Positions 37,317 through 45,830 of a DNA stretch of 64,000 nucleotides are shown one piece after another. Below the pieces are notes generated by a model. That model did no database searches. It was not told the origin of the DNA and saw nothing but the letters and a program-made list of their open reading frames with translations. Numbering within the stretch: the stretch's first letter is position 1; every line of letters begins with the position of its first letter. Position numbers and translations under genes: made by a program. The stretch comes from Bradyrhizobiaceae bacterium (GTDB lineage Bacteria > Pseudomonadota > Alphaproteobacteria > Rhizobiales > Xanthobacteraceae): NCBI GenBank assembly GCA_020544565.1, contig CP078014.1:2172016-2236015 (forward strand), given 5' to 3'.

Positions 37317-38185
37317 CCCACCCTCTCGGATCGCGCGAACAGGCCGGTCGGCTTCACAAGCAGAACGGCGATGATGATCAGGAAGCCCATGGCGTCGCGG
37401 TAGCCCGACGAGACGTAGCCGGCGCCCAGTTCTTCGGAGAACGCCAGAATGAACCCGCCGATGGTGGCGCCCGGAATGCTACCGAGACCGCCGAGAATGA
37501 CGATCGCAAACGCTTTCAGGGCCGCCATGTTTCCCATGGACGGCGTGACGAGGAAGACCGGGCCGAGCAGCGCGCCAGCCGCAGCGGCAAGGCTCGAGCC
37601 GATGGCAAAAGTGGCGGTATGGATCGCGCCGATATTGACGCCCATCAGCGCCGCGGCGTCCGTATCCTGGAACGTGGCGCGCATCGCCTTGCCGAGCTTC
37701 GTCTCGTTGATCAGCACGTAGGTCGCGACGATCAACACCGAAGCCGCGACCAGAACGAACAGCCGCAGTGAAGATACCGACACCGGGCCGAACGTCACCG
37801 GCACATCGGAGAACGGCGTATGGACGGATTTGGCAACACCGCCCCAAATGAGCTGGATCGTATTCAGAATGATGATTCCGGCGCCGATCATCACCAGCAT
37901 GCCCGTATCGATGTCGGACGTGCGGATACGCCGCAACAAGACGAATTCGATAGCAGCTCCCATGACAGCCCCGACCAGTATGGACATCGGCAGGGTCAGG
38001 AAGAAATTCAAACCTAGCACGCTCGAGACGACATAAGCCGAATAGCCGCCCAGCGCGTAGACCTCACCATGGGTGAAGTTCACCACCCGCATGATACCGA
38101 AAATGAGCGTGAGCCCAATGCCAAGAATGGCGTAACTGCTGCCGAGAATGACAGCGTTGGCCATGTGTTGAGCCAGTTGTTCCAT
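37313..38185 (-). CDS. livH: HAAT-family ABC importer permease LivH type (importer B)
   Basis: 290 residues. Signature GLTLIFGIMRVVNFTHGEVYALGGYSAY at about 25-52, and the coupling loop NETKLGKAMRATFQDTDAAALMGVN (about 173-197). GGLGSIPGATIGGFILAFSEELGAGY follows. ATG 38185 has GGAAAGG 5 bases upstream; an upstream ATG at 38206 is less likely. A strong hairpin separates it from the binding-protein gene, so the membrane genes may be made in lower amounts. Confidence 0.9.
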   Translation of the reverse strand: MEQLAQHMANAVILGSSYAILGIGLTLIFGIMRVVNFTHGEVYALGGYSAYVVSSVLGLNFFLTLPMSILVGAVMGAAIEFVLLRRIRTSDIDTGMLVMIGAGIIILNTIQLIWGGVAKSVHTPFSDVPVTFGPVSVSSLRLFVLVAASVLIVATYVLINETKLGKAMRATFQDTDAAALMGVNIGAIHTATFAIGSSLAAAAGALLGPVFLVTPSMGNMAALKAFAIVILGGLGSIPGATIGGFILAFSEELGAGYVSSGYRDAMGFLIIIAVLLVKPTGLFARSERVG

Positions 38186-38243
38186 CACGACCTTTCCAGA
38201 CGTCACGCCGAAGAGATGCTACGCGATTTCGTTGAGAGCTTGG

Positions 38244-38281
38244 TGCGGCAGGCGCGACCGGATTTAGGCGCGCCTGCCGCA
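38244..38281 (-). repeat. Perfect 13-bp hairpin between binding-protein and permease genes
   Basis: Arms TGCGGCAGGCGCG (38244-38256) and CGCGCCTGCCGCA (38269-38281) are perfect complements around a 12-base loop. The hairpin lies just after the stop of the minus-strand binding-protein gene and about 60 bases before livH. It has no T-run. Such structures often protect the upstream message from 3' decay, leaving more binding protein than permease; that role is inferred. Confidence 0.7.
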
Positions 38282-38299
38282 AAGGTCCGTTCTCAGAAC

Positions 38300-39460
38300 T
38301 CAGTTCTGGACCACCGAGATCTTGCCGTGATCGATCTTGATCACCCGGAACTGCGGCGTCGCCTGTCCGCTCTCTGCGCCCGCGGGGCCGAATTTTGCGA
38401 ACACGATCGGCCCGACCAGACCATCGAGCTTGACGTTCCAGAGCGCCGCGCGGATTGCCTCCGGCTCCGCCTTCCCGGCCAGCTTGATCGCAGCGGCGAT
38501 CGTGCGAATGCCGTCATAGCCACGGAAGCTCTCGGTCACGCCGGGGAACGCGTAGCCGCGCTTGGTCCAGGCTTCGATATATCGCTTGGTCAGGGCTGGG
38601 AACGACGTGGCTTCCGGAACCCACGGCGTGAAGGTCGTCAAATGCATCGAGCCGTCGACGGTCGCGCCTGCCTGAGCGATCAACTGATCCGGGTTCTGCG
38701 ACCCGCCGGTGGTGATGATCGGCTTCTTGAAACCGAGCGCCGCCGCCTGCTTGAACACAAGGGTCAGCTGCTCGACCGCTGCGGTGACAAACAGCGTGTC
38801 GGCATCCGAGCTTTTCAGCTTGGCCAGCTGGGCGCTGATATCCTGGGCCGCAGGATCAATGGTTTCGACCAGACCGACGGCCACACCCTTGTCCTTGAAC
38901 ATCTTCCGGAAATCTTCGACCGTGCCCCGCCCCCAGTCGTTGTTGACCACGAGGAAATCAACTTTCTTGAGCTTGAAGGCATCGATCCTGTTCCGGAAGA
39001 AATCGGCCTCCATCACGGATGTCGGCGCGATCCGGAACACGAACGGGTTTCCGAGCGTGGTGATCTTGGTTGCGGCCGATGTCTCAACGATCATCGGCAC
39101 CTTGTATTCGACGAGCTTGGGCATCACCGCCAAGGTCAGGCTCGATCCCCATGCCCCCATCAGGACCGGCACCTTGTCGCGCACCAGCAGCTTTTCCGCC
39201 ACCGCGGCCGCTTCGGTCGGGTTGCTCTTGTTGTCCTCGATGACGAGTTCGAGTTTCTGCCCCAAAACCCCGCCTTCGGCATTGATCTCGTCCACAGCGA
39301 TTTTGGCGCCGTTGGTGACATAGTTGCCGGACGCGGCAAATGCGCCGGTCAGCGGTTGAATCACGCCGATCTTGATCGACTGAGCGCTGGCCGATGTCGC
39401 CCCTGCGGCGACGGCGATCGCCGTCGCTCCCAGAATTCGAAGCAGACTCTCTTTCTTCAT
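38300..39460 (-). CDS. HAAT-family ABC importer, periplasmic substrate-binding protein (importer B)
   Basis: 386 residues. A signal peptide (MKKESLLRILGATAIAVAAGATSASA) precedes the mature fold: SIKIGVIQPLTGAFAASGNYVTNGAKIAVDEIN, GGVLGQKLELVIEDNKSNPTEAAAVAEKLL. The protein binds a small organic acid, amide or amino acid and feeds importer B. I start at ATG 39460 with AGGGG 8 bases upstream; a GTG at 39469 is possible but sits on the ribosome binding site. The gene follows the AA_synth-family gene by 56 bases and is probably in the same transcript, tying the importer to the enamidase cluster. Confidence 0.9.
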   Translation of the reverse strand: MKKESLLRILGATAIAVAAGATSASAQSIKIGVIQPLTGAFAASGNYVTNGAKIAVDEINAEGGVLGQKLELVIEDNKSNPTEAAAVAEKLLVRDKVPVLMGAWGSSLTLAVMPKLVEYKVPMIVETSAATKITTLGNPFVFRIAPTSVMEADFFRNRIDAFKLKKVDFLVVNNDWGRGTVEDFRKMFKDKGVAVGLVETIDPAAQDISAQLAKLKSSDADTLFVTAAVEQLTLVFKQAAALGFKKPIITTGGSQNPDQLIAQAGATVDGSMHLTTFTPWVPEATSFPALTKRYIEAWTKRGYAFPGVTESFRGYDGIRTIAAAIKLAGKAEPEAIRAALWNVKLDGLVGPIVFAKFGPAGAESGQATPQFRVIKIDHGKISVVQN

Positions 39461-39516
39461 ATCACTCACCCCTGTTTGATTGAAAAGATAGCGTCGTGGT
39501 ATTCGAAGCGAGCGCT

Positions 39517-40104
39517 CTATCGTGTCGCGGCAGCAGCGTTGCGGGATAGAACCTCGTCATGGGTGAGGCCGCCCACACGCGCATTGAGCCGACCCCGATT
39601 CGTCACGGCAAAAACCACCGCGATTTCGTCAGGACGGGGCGAGTCCGGCAGTCCGACCGACATGGTGTCGTAGTGCGAGCGAACGTAGACCTCGTCCTTG
39701 TGATTGAGGGGAACATCAACCAGCGTGCCGACGGTCGCGATCTTGGTAATCGATGAAATCCAGGCGTTTCCACCACCGATGGCCTCGCGGAAAGGGTCCG
39801 CGAACACCGTGGAAACCAGCGCGTTGCCATGCTCCTGCTCGCCGGCAACTCCGACGATCGCGGCCTTGCCGTAGCTTTGCACCTTCAGAGGCGAAAACGC
39901 CTCGGCGAGCTTGCCGGCCATCTCGCGCCCGAGCTGGGCGCTGGCATCGATCATGTCCTGAAGATCCTGCCGATAAGCCCCGACGGCCGGATTCTGAACG
40001 ACAGCGATGACGGCGAGCCGGCAAAGCGGGGTTTCAGCCCGCTGACCAGCCTCTTCGTAAAACTCCTCGCGCACGAGCGTCATTTTCTTGATTCTTAAAT
40101 CCAT
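39517..40104 (-). CDS. Amino acid synthesis (AA_synth, PF06684) family protein
   Basis: 195 residues. The family pattern is visible: AVIAVVQNPAVGAYRQDLQDMIDASAQLGREM, YGKAAIVGVAGEQEHGNALV, FREAIGGGNAWISSITKIATVGTLVDVPLNHKDEVYVRSHYDTMSVGL and PDEIAVVFAVTNRGRLNARVGG. Despite the family name, no enzyme activity is well established; the fold is related to barbiturase/cyanuric acid hydrolase-like ring-opening amidases in some comparisons (recalled, uncertain). GGAG stands 9 bases before the ATG. It is divergent from gntR across an operator-like palindrome. Adjacent importer and enamidase-like genes point to cyclic amide catabolism. Confidence 0.82.
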   Translation of the reverse strand: MDLRIKKMTLVREEFYEEAGQRAETPLCRLAVIAVVQNPAVGAYRQDLQDMIDASAQLGREMAGKLAEAFSPLKVQSYGKAAIVGVAGEQEHGNALVSTVFADPFREAIGGGNAWISSITKIATVGTLVDVPLNHKDEVYVRSHYDTMSVGLPDSPRPDEIAVVFAVTNRGRLNARVGGLTHDEVLSRNAAAATR

Positions 40105-40251
40105 GGGTCCGGCTCCTTGACACTGGCACCATGTGACAGATTGTCTTACAATTTGTCAATGTGATAAATGCGGTGTAACTTGTCGCATACTCAGGAATCT
40201 TCCAGCAGGCTCGGCTCCTGATCGTTTCACCCGGCCGGCACAGGATCAGTC
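40105..40251. promoter_or_regulatory. Divergent promoter region with GntR-type operator
   Basis: The perfect palindrome ATTGT-CTT-ACAAT lies at 40140-40152, a form typical of FCD-type GntR operators. On the plus strand TTGTCA (40153-40158) is spaced 17 bases from TAACTT (40176-40181), a reasonable promoter for gntR. On the minus strand a TTGACA -35 box occupies 40154-40159, so the palindrome falls in the spacer of the leftward promoter. Binding there would block the AA_synth-importer operon. A second GACA/TGTC half-site pair overlaps at 40135-40145. Confidence 0.6.
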
Positions 40252-40932
40252 ATGGACCTCCGCATCGCCCCCAAATCCCTCCAGCAGCAAACCGTCGAAC
40301 GGCTCCGCTCCGCCATTCTCAGCGGCATGTTCAAGCAGGGACAGCGTCTCGTAGAAACGGACCTATGTGAGAAGCTGGGGATCAGCCGCCCCTCGTTGCG
40401 CGAAGCCTTGCGAAGCCTGGAGGCCGAGCGCCTGATTCAGATCGTACCGAACCGCGGTCCGATCGTTCCGATCATGACCTGGGAGAAAGCCCAGCAGATC
40501 TATGACGTCCGTCTGTTGATCGAGGGCGAAGCCGCCGCGCTGGCCGCCAGCAACATATCGGATGACGCGCTGAACGGGCTGCGCACCGCGCTGAAAGATT
40601 TCGCGAAAGCCCAGAAAACCGACGATGCTGCGGCAAGATTGAAGACGACGACCCGATTTTACGAGATCATCTTCCATAGCTCGGGCAACACCATCATCGA
40701 GGAAATCGCCCGTGGCCTGCTCGCCCGCATCAATTTCCTTCGCCAGCAATCCATGTCCAACGCAGGAAGAGGCCGGCACAGCTTTCGCGAGATGAAGAAC
40801 ATCTTCAACGCGATCGAAGAACGCAATCCGGACGCGGCCCGCGAAGCTGCGAGAGAACACGTCAAGCTGGCCAGAGAGGCCGCGAAACGCACATTCACGC
40901 CGGTGCGCGATGAACACGACGGCAACGACTAG
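40252..40932 (+). CDS. GntR-family transcriptional regulator, FCD (FadR-like) subfamily
   Basis: 226 residues. The winged helix is at about 5-70 (LRSAILSGMFKQGQRLVETDLCEKLGISRPSLREALRSLEAERLI) and the all-helical FCD effector domain at 75-215 (YDVRLLIEGEAAALAA, DAAARLKTTTRFYEIIFHSSGN, ARGLLARINFLRQQS). FCD domains use Asp and His ligands to hold a metal that senses carboxylates. It lies between the divergent AA_synth gene and the enamidase-like gene and probably represses both operons in the absence of the pathway substrate. Ends at 40932; the enamidase-like gene follows after 88 bases. Confidence 0.9.
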   Translation: MDLRIAPKSLQQQTVERLRSAILSGMFKQGQRLVETDLCEKLGISRPSLREALRSLEAERLIQIVPNRGPIVPIMTWEKAQQIYDVRLLIEGEAAALAASNISDDALNGLRTALKDFAKAQKTDDAAARLKTTTRFYEIIFHSSGNTIIEEIARGLLARINFLRQQSMSNAGRGRHSFREMKNIFNAIEERNPDAAREAAREHVKLAREAAKRTFTPVRDEHDGND

Positions 40933-41020
40933 CCGGACAACAGTTCAACCATCGATCAGACCGTCAAGCTTCAATCAAGCAACAGACCAACCGCAGAGCG
41001 CGCGGAAGTGAGAAGACGAC

Positions 41021-42217
41021 ATGAAAACAGCGATCGTCAATCTTGGAACCATTGTCACCGGCGATATCAAGGCGCCGTTTTCGCCGGCCGATTGCATCCT
41101 GATGGAGGACGGCCGCATCGTCGCGATGGGAAGCGTCTCGGCCGAACAACTGGCGAAGTGCGACGTCGTGATCGACGCGGCGGGAACGACCGCCATTCCC
41201 GGCCTCATCGACAGCCATGTCCATATCACGTTCGGCGACTACACGCCGCGGCAGCGCGTCGTCGGGTATCTGGAAAGCTATGTGCATGGCGGCACCACAA
41301 CCTCGATCACAGCATCCGAGGTCCACGTTCCAGGCCGCCCGAAAGATCCCGCCGGCGTCAAGGCGCTCGCCCTCGCCGCGCGAGCCTGCTTTCTCGACTA
41401 CCGGCCCGGCGGCATGCGGGTACACGCAGGCTCCATTATTCTCGAGCCCGGCCTGACCGAAGATGATCTCAAAGAGGTCATGGCCTCCGGGCTGTGGCTC
41501 GCCAAAGCGGGCTTCGGCGCATTCGCCACGCCCTACGACTACGCACCGCTGATGCAGGCGGCGCGGCGTCTCGGCATGGTCACGACCATGCATACAGGCG
41601 GCTCGTCGATTCCAGGATCGTCAGGCATCTGGGCGGAGCATGTCCTGGCGTCGAACCCAAGCGTTTCATTTCACGTCAATGGCGGCCCCACGGCGATGCC
41701 GGAAGCGGGCTTCGCGCGTCTGGTCCATGAAAGCGATATCGCCCTGCAACTGTGCACTGCCGGCAACCTGCGGACCGCGCTGCTGACCGCGAAGCTTCTC
41801 GACGACGCCGGACAGCCTGAGCGGCTGCTGATCGCCACCGATACCCCGACCGGCAGCGGCATCATGCCGCTCGGCATGTTCTATACGATCAGCCATCTGG
41901 CCAGTCTCGGCGGAATCCCGCCCGAGCAGGCGATCGCCGCGGCGACGGGTAACAACGCGCGGGTCTATCGGCTGAATTCCGGATTTCTTCAGGTCGGCAA
42001 GGATGCCGACGTCGTTCTCATCGACGCATGCGCCGGCGGCTCCCAGGACGACGCGCTGTCCGCGCTCCGCAACGGAGACGTCCCGGCGGTCGCGGCCGTC
42101 GTGACCGATGGCGTGCCGCGCTTCGTCGGAAGAAGCCGCAATACGCCGGCAGCGATCCGGACCGTGCGGGTTGCGGAGTGCCGGCTCCCACGCGACTTCT
42201 CAGGAGCGTCTCACTAG
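41021..42217 (+). CDS. Enamidase-like metal-dependent amidohydrolase
   Basis: 398 residues, amidohydrolase superfamily. Metal ligands in order: H66 and H68 (DSHVHI), probable bridging K162, H191 (MHTGGSSIPGSS), H218 (FHVNGG) and D274 (ATDTPTGSG). The HGGTTT, HVPGRPKDPAGVKALA, TGGSSIPGSS and SRNTPAAIR segments match, by memory, enamidase of nicotinate fermentation, which opens 6-oxotetrahydronicotinate to 2-formylglutarate. It should hydrolyse a cyclic enamide or imide in the cytoplasm. There is no signal peptide. Identity with true enamidase function is unproven, because no 6-hydroxynicotinate reductase gene is in the window. Confidence 0.8.
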   Translation: MKTAIVNLGTIVTGDIKAPFSPADCILMEDGRIVAMGSVSAEQLAKCDVVIDAAGTTAIPGLIDSHVHITFGDYTPRQRVVGYLESYVHGGTTTSITASEVHVPGRPKDPAGVKALALAARACFLDYRPGGMRVHAGSIILEPGLTEDDLKEVMASGLWLAKAGFGAFATPYDYAPLMQAARRLGMVTTMHTGGSSIPGSSGIWAEHVLASNPSVSFHVNGGPTAMPEAGFARLVHESDIALQLCTAGNLRTALLTAKLLDDAGQPERLLIATDTPTGSGIMPLGMFYTISHLASLGGIPPEQAIAAATGNNARVYRLNSGFLQVGKDADVVLIDACAGGSQDDALSALRNGDVPAVAAVVTDGVPRFVGRSRNTPAAIRTVRVAECRLPRDFSGASH

Positions 42218-42250
42218 ATCGGGAATCGCGCCTGAACCAGCAGAGCCGCT

Positions 42251-43342
42251 TTAAGCCTCCGCTCCCATTCTCTCCGCCTGTTCCAGCGCCGCCACCAGGC
42301 TTTGCTCGGTGACGGAGCCGGCAAACTGCTTGAGATAGGGAGCCTCGGCGATCGAGCGCCGGGCGATGGTCTGAATGCCATCCCGGACATCGCCCGAGAA
42401 TCCCATTGCCGCGAGATTTGTCGGCAATCCGATCTCGCGGAAGAATGAAATCATGTCGGTGAGGAAATCGTTCGACCTTTGCTCCAGGCAAAGCTGGGCC
42501 AATAGTCCATATGCGACCTGCTCGCCGTGCAGGGCACCGTTCAGCGATGGCAGCGCGGAGAACCCCCGCGTCAGCGAGTGGGCGATCGACAGGCCGCCGC
42601 TTTCGAAGCCGAGACCGCTGAGCAGGATAGTTGCTTCGACGACATTCTCGAAGGCGTCATCTGGGTTCTTGCGATCGAGCGCGGCAAGTGCCGCGATCGC
42701 GTCGCGGCGGATCACCTGATAGCATTGATCCGCGATGGAGACCGCCAGCGCTGCGGGACGGGCCTTGTAGAAATTCAGGCCGCCGGATTTATAGCACTGC
42801 TCCGCCTCGAATTTCTTGGTGAGCGCATCACCGATGCCCGCCACAAAGAATCGACGCGGCGCGCCGGCTATGATCGAGGTGTCGACCACCACCGCATCCG
42901 GATTGGTCGGCATGAGCCGCACTTCCTTGAGCACGTGATCGTCGGTGTAGACAATGGCGAGCCGGCTGGTCGGCGCATCATTCGAGGCCACCGTGGGCAC
43001 CACGATGATGCCGCCGCCGCGCTGGATGCGCACACCCTTGGCGGTGTCGATGGCCTTGCCGCCGCCGATGGCGATCACCATGTCGCTGCCGCTGGCTGCC
43101 GCTTTTGCGCTCATGGCATCGATCTGAGCAGCCGAGCACTCGCCCGAGAACTCAGCCAGCTCCAGACCATCGACGCAGGGCCGCAGAAGCGCTTCGAGCT
43201 GACCGCGCAACGACCCGAGAACCGCGATATCAGCCAATACGAACGGCCGCCGGCCATACATCGGCACCAATGCGGCGAGCTCTTTCAGTGCACCCGGGCC
43301 CTGGATGTAGCGATGCGGCCCGCCGAACGCGCGAATGCTCAT
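42251..43342 (-). CDS. Glycerol-dehydrogenase-like iron/zinc alcohol dehydrogenase
   Basis: 363 residues, GldA type. NAD-binding GGGKAID (about 98-104) and VPTVASNDAPTS, and metal ligands D and two His in AGIGDALTKKFE, SIAHSLTRGF and ALHGEQVAYGL. GldA oxidises glycerol to dihydroxyacetone; relatives act on other polyols. It is the last gene of a LacI-controlled operon, starting inside the SDR stop (ATGA). Given the FGGY kinase and CUT1 importer upstream, it likely acts on an imported polyol. It converges on the enamidase-like gene. Confidence 0.87.
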   Translation of the reverse strand: MSIRAFGGPHRYIQGPGALKELAALVPMYGRRPFVLADIAVLGSLRGQLEALLRPCVDGLELAEFSGECSAAQIDAMSAKAAASGSDMVIAIGGGKAIDTAKGVRIQRGGGIIVVPTVASNDAPTSRLAIVYTDDHVLKEVRLMPTNPDAVVVDTSIIAGAPRRFFVAGIGDALTKKFEAEQCYKSGGLNFYKARPAALAVSIADQCYQVIRRDAIAALAALDRKNPDDAFENVVEATILLSGLGFESGGLSIAHSLTRGFSALPSLNGALHGEQVAYGLLAQLCLEQRSNDFLTDMISFFREIGLPTNLAAMGFSGDVRDGIQTIARRSIAEAPYLKQFAGSVTEQSLVAALEQAERMGAEA

Positions 43343-44121
43343 TGATCTCCCCAGAAAAAATCACGCTTGCCGCCATCCATGCAGATCAGCGCACCATTGA
43401 TGAATGCCGCCTGGATGGAACACAGGAACGCGATCAACGCGCCCACCTCCTCCGGCTGACAGAAACGGCCGAGCGGATTCTGCCCGGCGATGATGGCGCG
43501 CTTCTCGGCCGAGAAGCCGGCGATGAGAGCCGTCTCGACATAACCCGGCGCAATGGCATTCACCGTGATGCCGGCGCTGCCGACTTCCTTGGCCAGGGTG
43601 CGCGTAAAACCAATCACGCCGGCTTTCGCGGCCGAATAGTTGGTCACGCCGGGACGGCCGCCGCCGGTGACATTCATGGACGACGTATTGACGATCCGTC
43701 CAAACCCCCGCTCCCGCATCAGCGGCACCGCATATTTGCTGCAAAGAAAGGTGCTGCGCAGATGGGTGCGGACGATGATGTCCCAGTCATCGATCGACAT
43801 CTCTTCCGCCTTGCGGCCAAGATGACGCCCGCCGGCACCGGCATTGTTGACCAGAATATCGAGCCGGCCGAGCCCGTCATGCGCGGCCTTCACGACCGCC
43901 TCCGCTCCGGCCTCCTCGGATACATCGCCGATGCAGGCGACGGCCCGCGTCCCCTTGGCCTGCAGTTCGGCAACAGTGGCGGCAGCGGCCTCGCGATCGA
44001 TGTCGTTGATGGCAATGGCGCAGCCTTCCGCCGCCAGCGCCAGCGCTTCCGCCTTGCCGATCCCGCGCGCTGCGCCGGTGACGAGTGCCGCCTTGCCTTC
44101 AAGTCCAAGATCCATGATCAC
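43339..44121 (-). CDS. Short-chain dehydrogenase/reductase (SDR)
   Basis: 260 residues, classical SDR. Cofactor motif TGAARGIG, DIDR (Asp after strand 2 suggests NAD preference), NNAG, catalytic serine in NTSSMNVTGG and YSAAK with catalytic Tyr and Lys. The C-terminal INGALICMDGGKRDFFWGD shows the usual DGG end plus a short extension. Start and stop overlap both neighbours by ATGA. It is likely a polyol or sugar dehydrogenase of the LacI operon; substrate not visible. Confidence 0.87.
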   Translation of the reverse strand: MIMDLGLEGKAALVTGAARGIGKAEALALAAEGCAIAINDIDREAAAATVAELQAKGTRAVACIGDVSEEAGAEAVVKAAHDGLGRLDILVNNAGAGGRHLGRKAEEMSIDDWDIIVRTHLRSTFLCSKYAVPLMRERGFGRIVNTSSMNVTGGGRPGVTNYSAAKAGVIGFTRTLAKEVGSAGITVNAIAPGYVETALIAGFSAEKRAIIAGQNPLGRFCQPEEVGALIAFLCSIQAAFINGALICMDGGKRDFFWGDQ

Positions 44122-44954
44122 CCCTTCACGGCGCCGGCGCCGAGGCCCTGAATGAAATACTGCGTCAACAGAGCGAACGCCGCGAACAGCGGTAGCGCGA
44201 TCAAGGTCGATCCCGCCATGATTTCACCCCAGCGCAGATCGAACGATCCCACCATCGACGCCAACCCTACCGGCAGCGTCTTGTTGGCGTCGCTGCCGAT
44301 CATGATCAGCGCGAAGGTGTAGTCGGTCCACGACAGGAGGAACGAGAAGATCGCAACCGTAATCAGCCCGGGCAGCGACAGCGGCAACACCACACGCACG
44401 AAGGCGCCGAGCCGCGTGCAGCCGTCCACCATGGCCGCCTCCTCCAGTTCGAACGGCATACCCTTGAAGAAGCCCCACAGGAACCAGACGCCGAGCGGCA
44501 ACGTCAGCGTCAGATGCGAGGCGATCAGGCCAGTCAAGGTGTCGCTGAGGCCAAGCTGCGCGAAGATGGTGAACATCGGGATCGCGATCAGCAACGGCGG
44601 AAACATATAGGCATACAGCATCGCGCCGACGATCAGCTTCTTGCCGCGGATGCGCTGGCGCGTGACCGCATAGGCGATCATCACCGAGAACACCATGGTC
44701 ACCGCAACCGTCACGACTGCCACGATGACGCTGTTGACAAAATGCGTCGGGTAGTCGGTCAACTCGAGCAGATTGGAATAATATTCGAGTGTGAACGGCC
44801 CCGGCAGCAGCGAAACCCGGGTCAGCAGGCTGGTCGGCTCGCGCAGGCTGGAGATCACCATCCAGTAGATCGGAAACGCGGAATAGATCGCGATGATCGC
44901 GGCGGCGATATAGATTCCGAGACGCGCGGGAAGCGATCGGCGGGCGAGAGCCAT
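44118..44954 (-). CDS. CUT1-type carbohydrate ABC importer permease (MalG/UgpE type)
   Basis: 278 residues with six membrane helices. The EAA loop ELEEAAMVDGCTRLGAFVRVVLPLSLPG lies at about 176-203. The N-terminal region (LGIYIAAAIIAIYSAFPIYWMVISSLR) is typical. A TTG at 44957 precedes the ATG at 44954; the ATG has GGAGG 7 bases upstream, so I use it. Coupled to the other permease by TGATG and to the SDR by ATGA. Confidence 0.9.
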   Translation of the reverse strand: MALARRSLPARLGIYIAAAIIAIYSAFPIYWMVISSLREPTSLLTRVSLLPGPFTLEYYSNLLELTDYPTHFVNSVIVAVVTVAVTMVFSVMIAYAVTRQRIRGKKLIVGAMLYAYMFPPLLIAIPMFTIFAQLGLSDTLTGLIASHLTLTLPLGVWFLWGFFKGMPFELEEAAMVDGCTRLGAFVRVVLPLSLPGLITVAIFSFLLSWTDYTFALIMIGSDANKTLPVGLASMVGSFDLRWGEIMAGSTLIALPLFAAFALLTQYFIQGLGAGAVKG

Positions 44955-45814
44955 CAATCATCCTCCAGCGGGAAAAAGTGAAAATAGAGCAACACGGCCA
45001 CCGACAGGATCGCGAACGAGATCGTAGCGATCGCCGCGCCCCCGCCGATATCGAACAGGTTGAAGGCGTGGCGATAGGACAGGATTGCAAGGTTTTCCGT
45101 GGCGCCGACAGGGCCGCCCTTGGTCAACAGCCAGATCACGTCGAACTTGTTGAACATCCAGATCGCGCGCAGCAGCACGACCACGGTCAGGATCGGCTTC
45201 AGCATCGGCAAGGTAATGTGGAAAAAGCGCTGCACCGCCGTCGTGCCGTCGACTTTAGCGGCCTCATAAAGCGAGACCGGAATGGTCTGCAGCGCGGCCA
45301 GAAAACAGGTCGTGACAAAAGGCGTCCACATCCAGACGCTGACCAGGATGGTGGAGGTCATCGCCGCGCTGGAATTCTCGAACCAGTTCACCGGCGGTAG
45401 TCCCAGGGCCGCAATGGTGTGGGTGATGATGCCGATACTGCCATCCACCATCCACTTGAACGTCAGGATGACGACGACGGTCGGCAGCAGATAAGGCAGA
45501 ATGGAAAGGCCGCGCACGAAATTCCGACCGGGGAAAGTCTCGTTCAGAATCAGCGCAAAGCCGATGCCCAGCACCACCTGAAGCACGATGGAGCCGAGCG
45601 AATAGATCACGCCATTCCAGAGCGCCCGCCAGAATTCGGGCAGCTTCACGATGGCGATATAATTATCCAAGCCGATCCATTTGGCGTCACCGACGAAAGA
45701 GTCCAGCTTGTAGAAGCTGAGGCTGATCGCATAGACCACTGGCGCCACGATCAGCGCGAGCGTCACGAGCAATCCAATCACCAGAAAGGTGTATATCGTT
45801 GCCTTCGAACTCAA
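44954..45814 (-). CDS. CUT1-type carbohydrate ABC importer permease (MalF/UgpA type), TTG start
   Basis: 286 residues with six helices. The MalF-type EAA loop is SLYEAAKVDGTTAVQRFFHITLPMLKPIL at about 185-213. The start is a TTG at 45812-45814 (MSSKATIYTFLVIGLLV) preceded by a weak GAAGG; no in-frame ATG lies near the N-terminal helix. A terminator-like hairpin lies 20 bases upstream, between this gene and the binding-protein gene. It forms the channel with the next permease. Confidence 0.87.
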   Translation of the reverse strand: MSSKATIYTFLVIGLLVTLALIVAPVVYAISLSFYKLDSFVGDAKWIGLDNYIAIVKLPEFWRALWNGVIYSLGSIVLQVVLGIGFALILNETFPGRNFVRGLSILPYLLPTVVVILTFKWMVDGSIGIITHTIAALGLPPVNWFENSSAAMTSTILVSVWMWTPFVTTCFLAALQTIPVSLYEAAKVDGTTAVQRFFHITLPMLKPILTVVVLLRAIWMFNKFDVIWLLTKGGPVGATENLAILSYRHAFNLFDIGGGAAIATISFAILSVAVLLYFHFFPLEDD

Positions 45815-45830
45815 CGTCTCTGCCTTCGGG

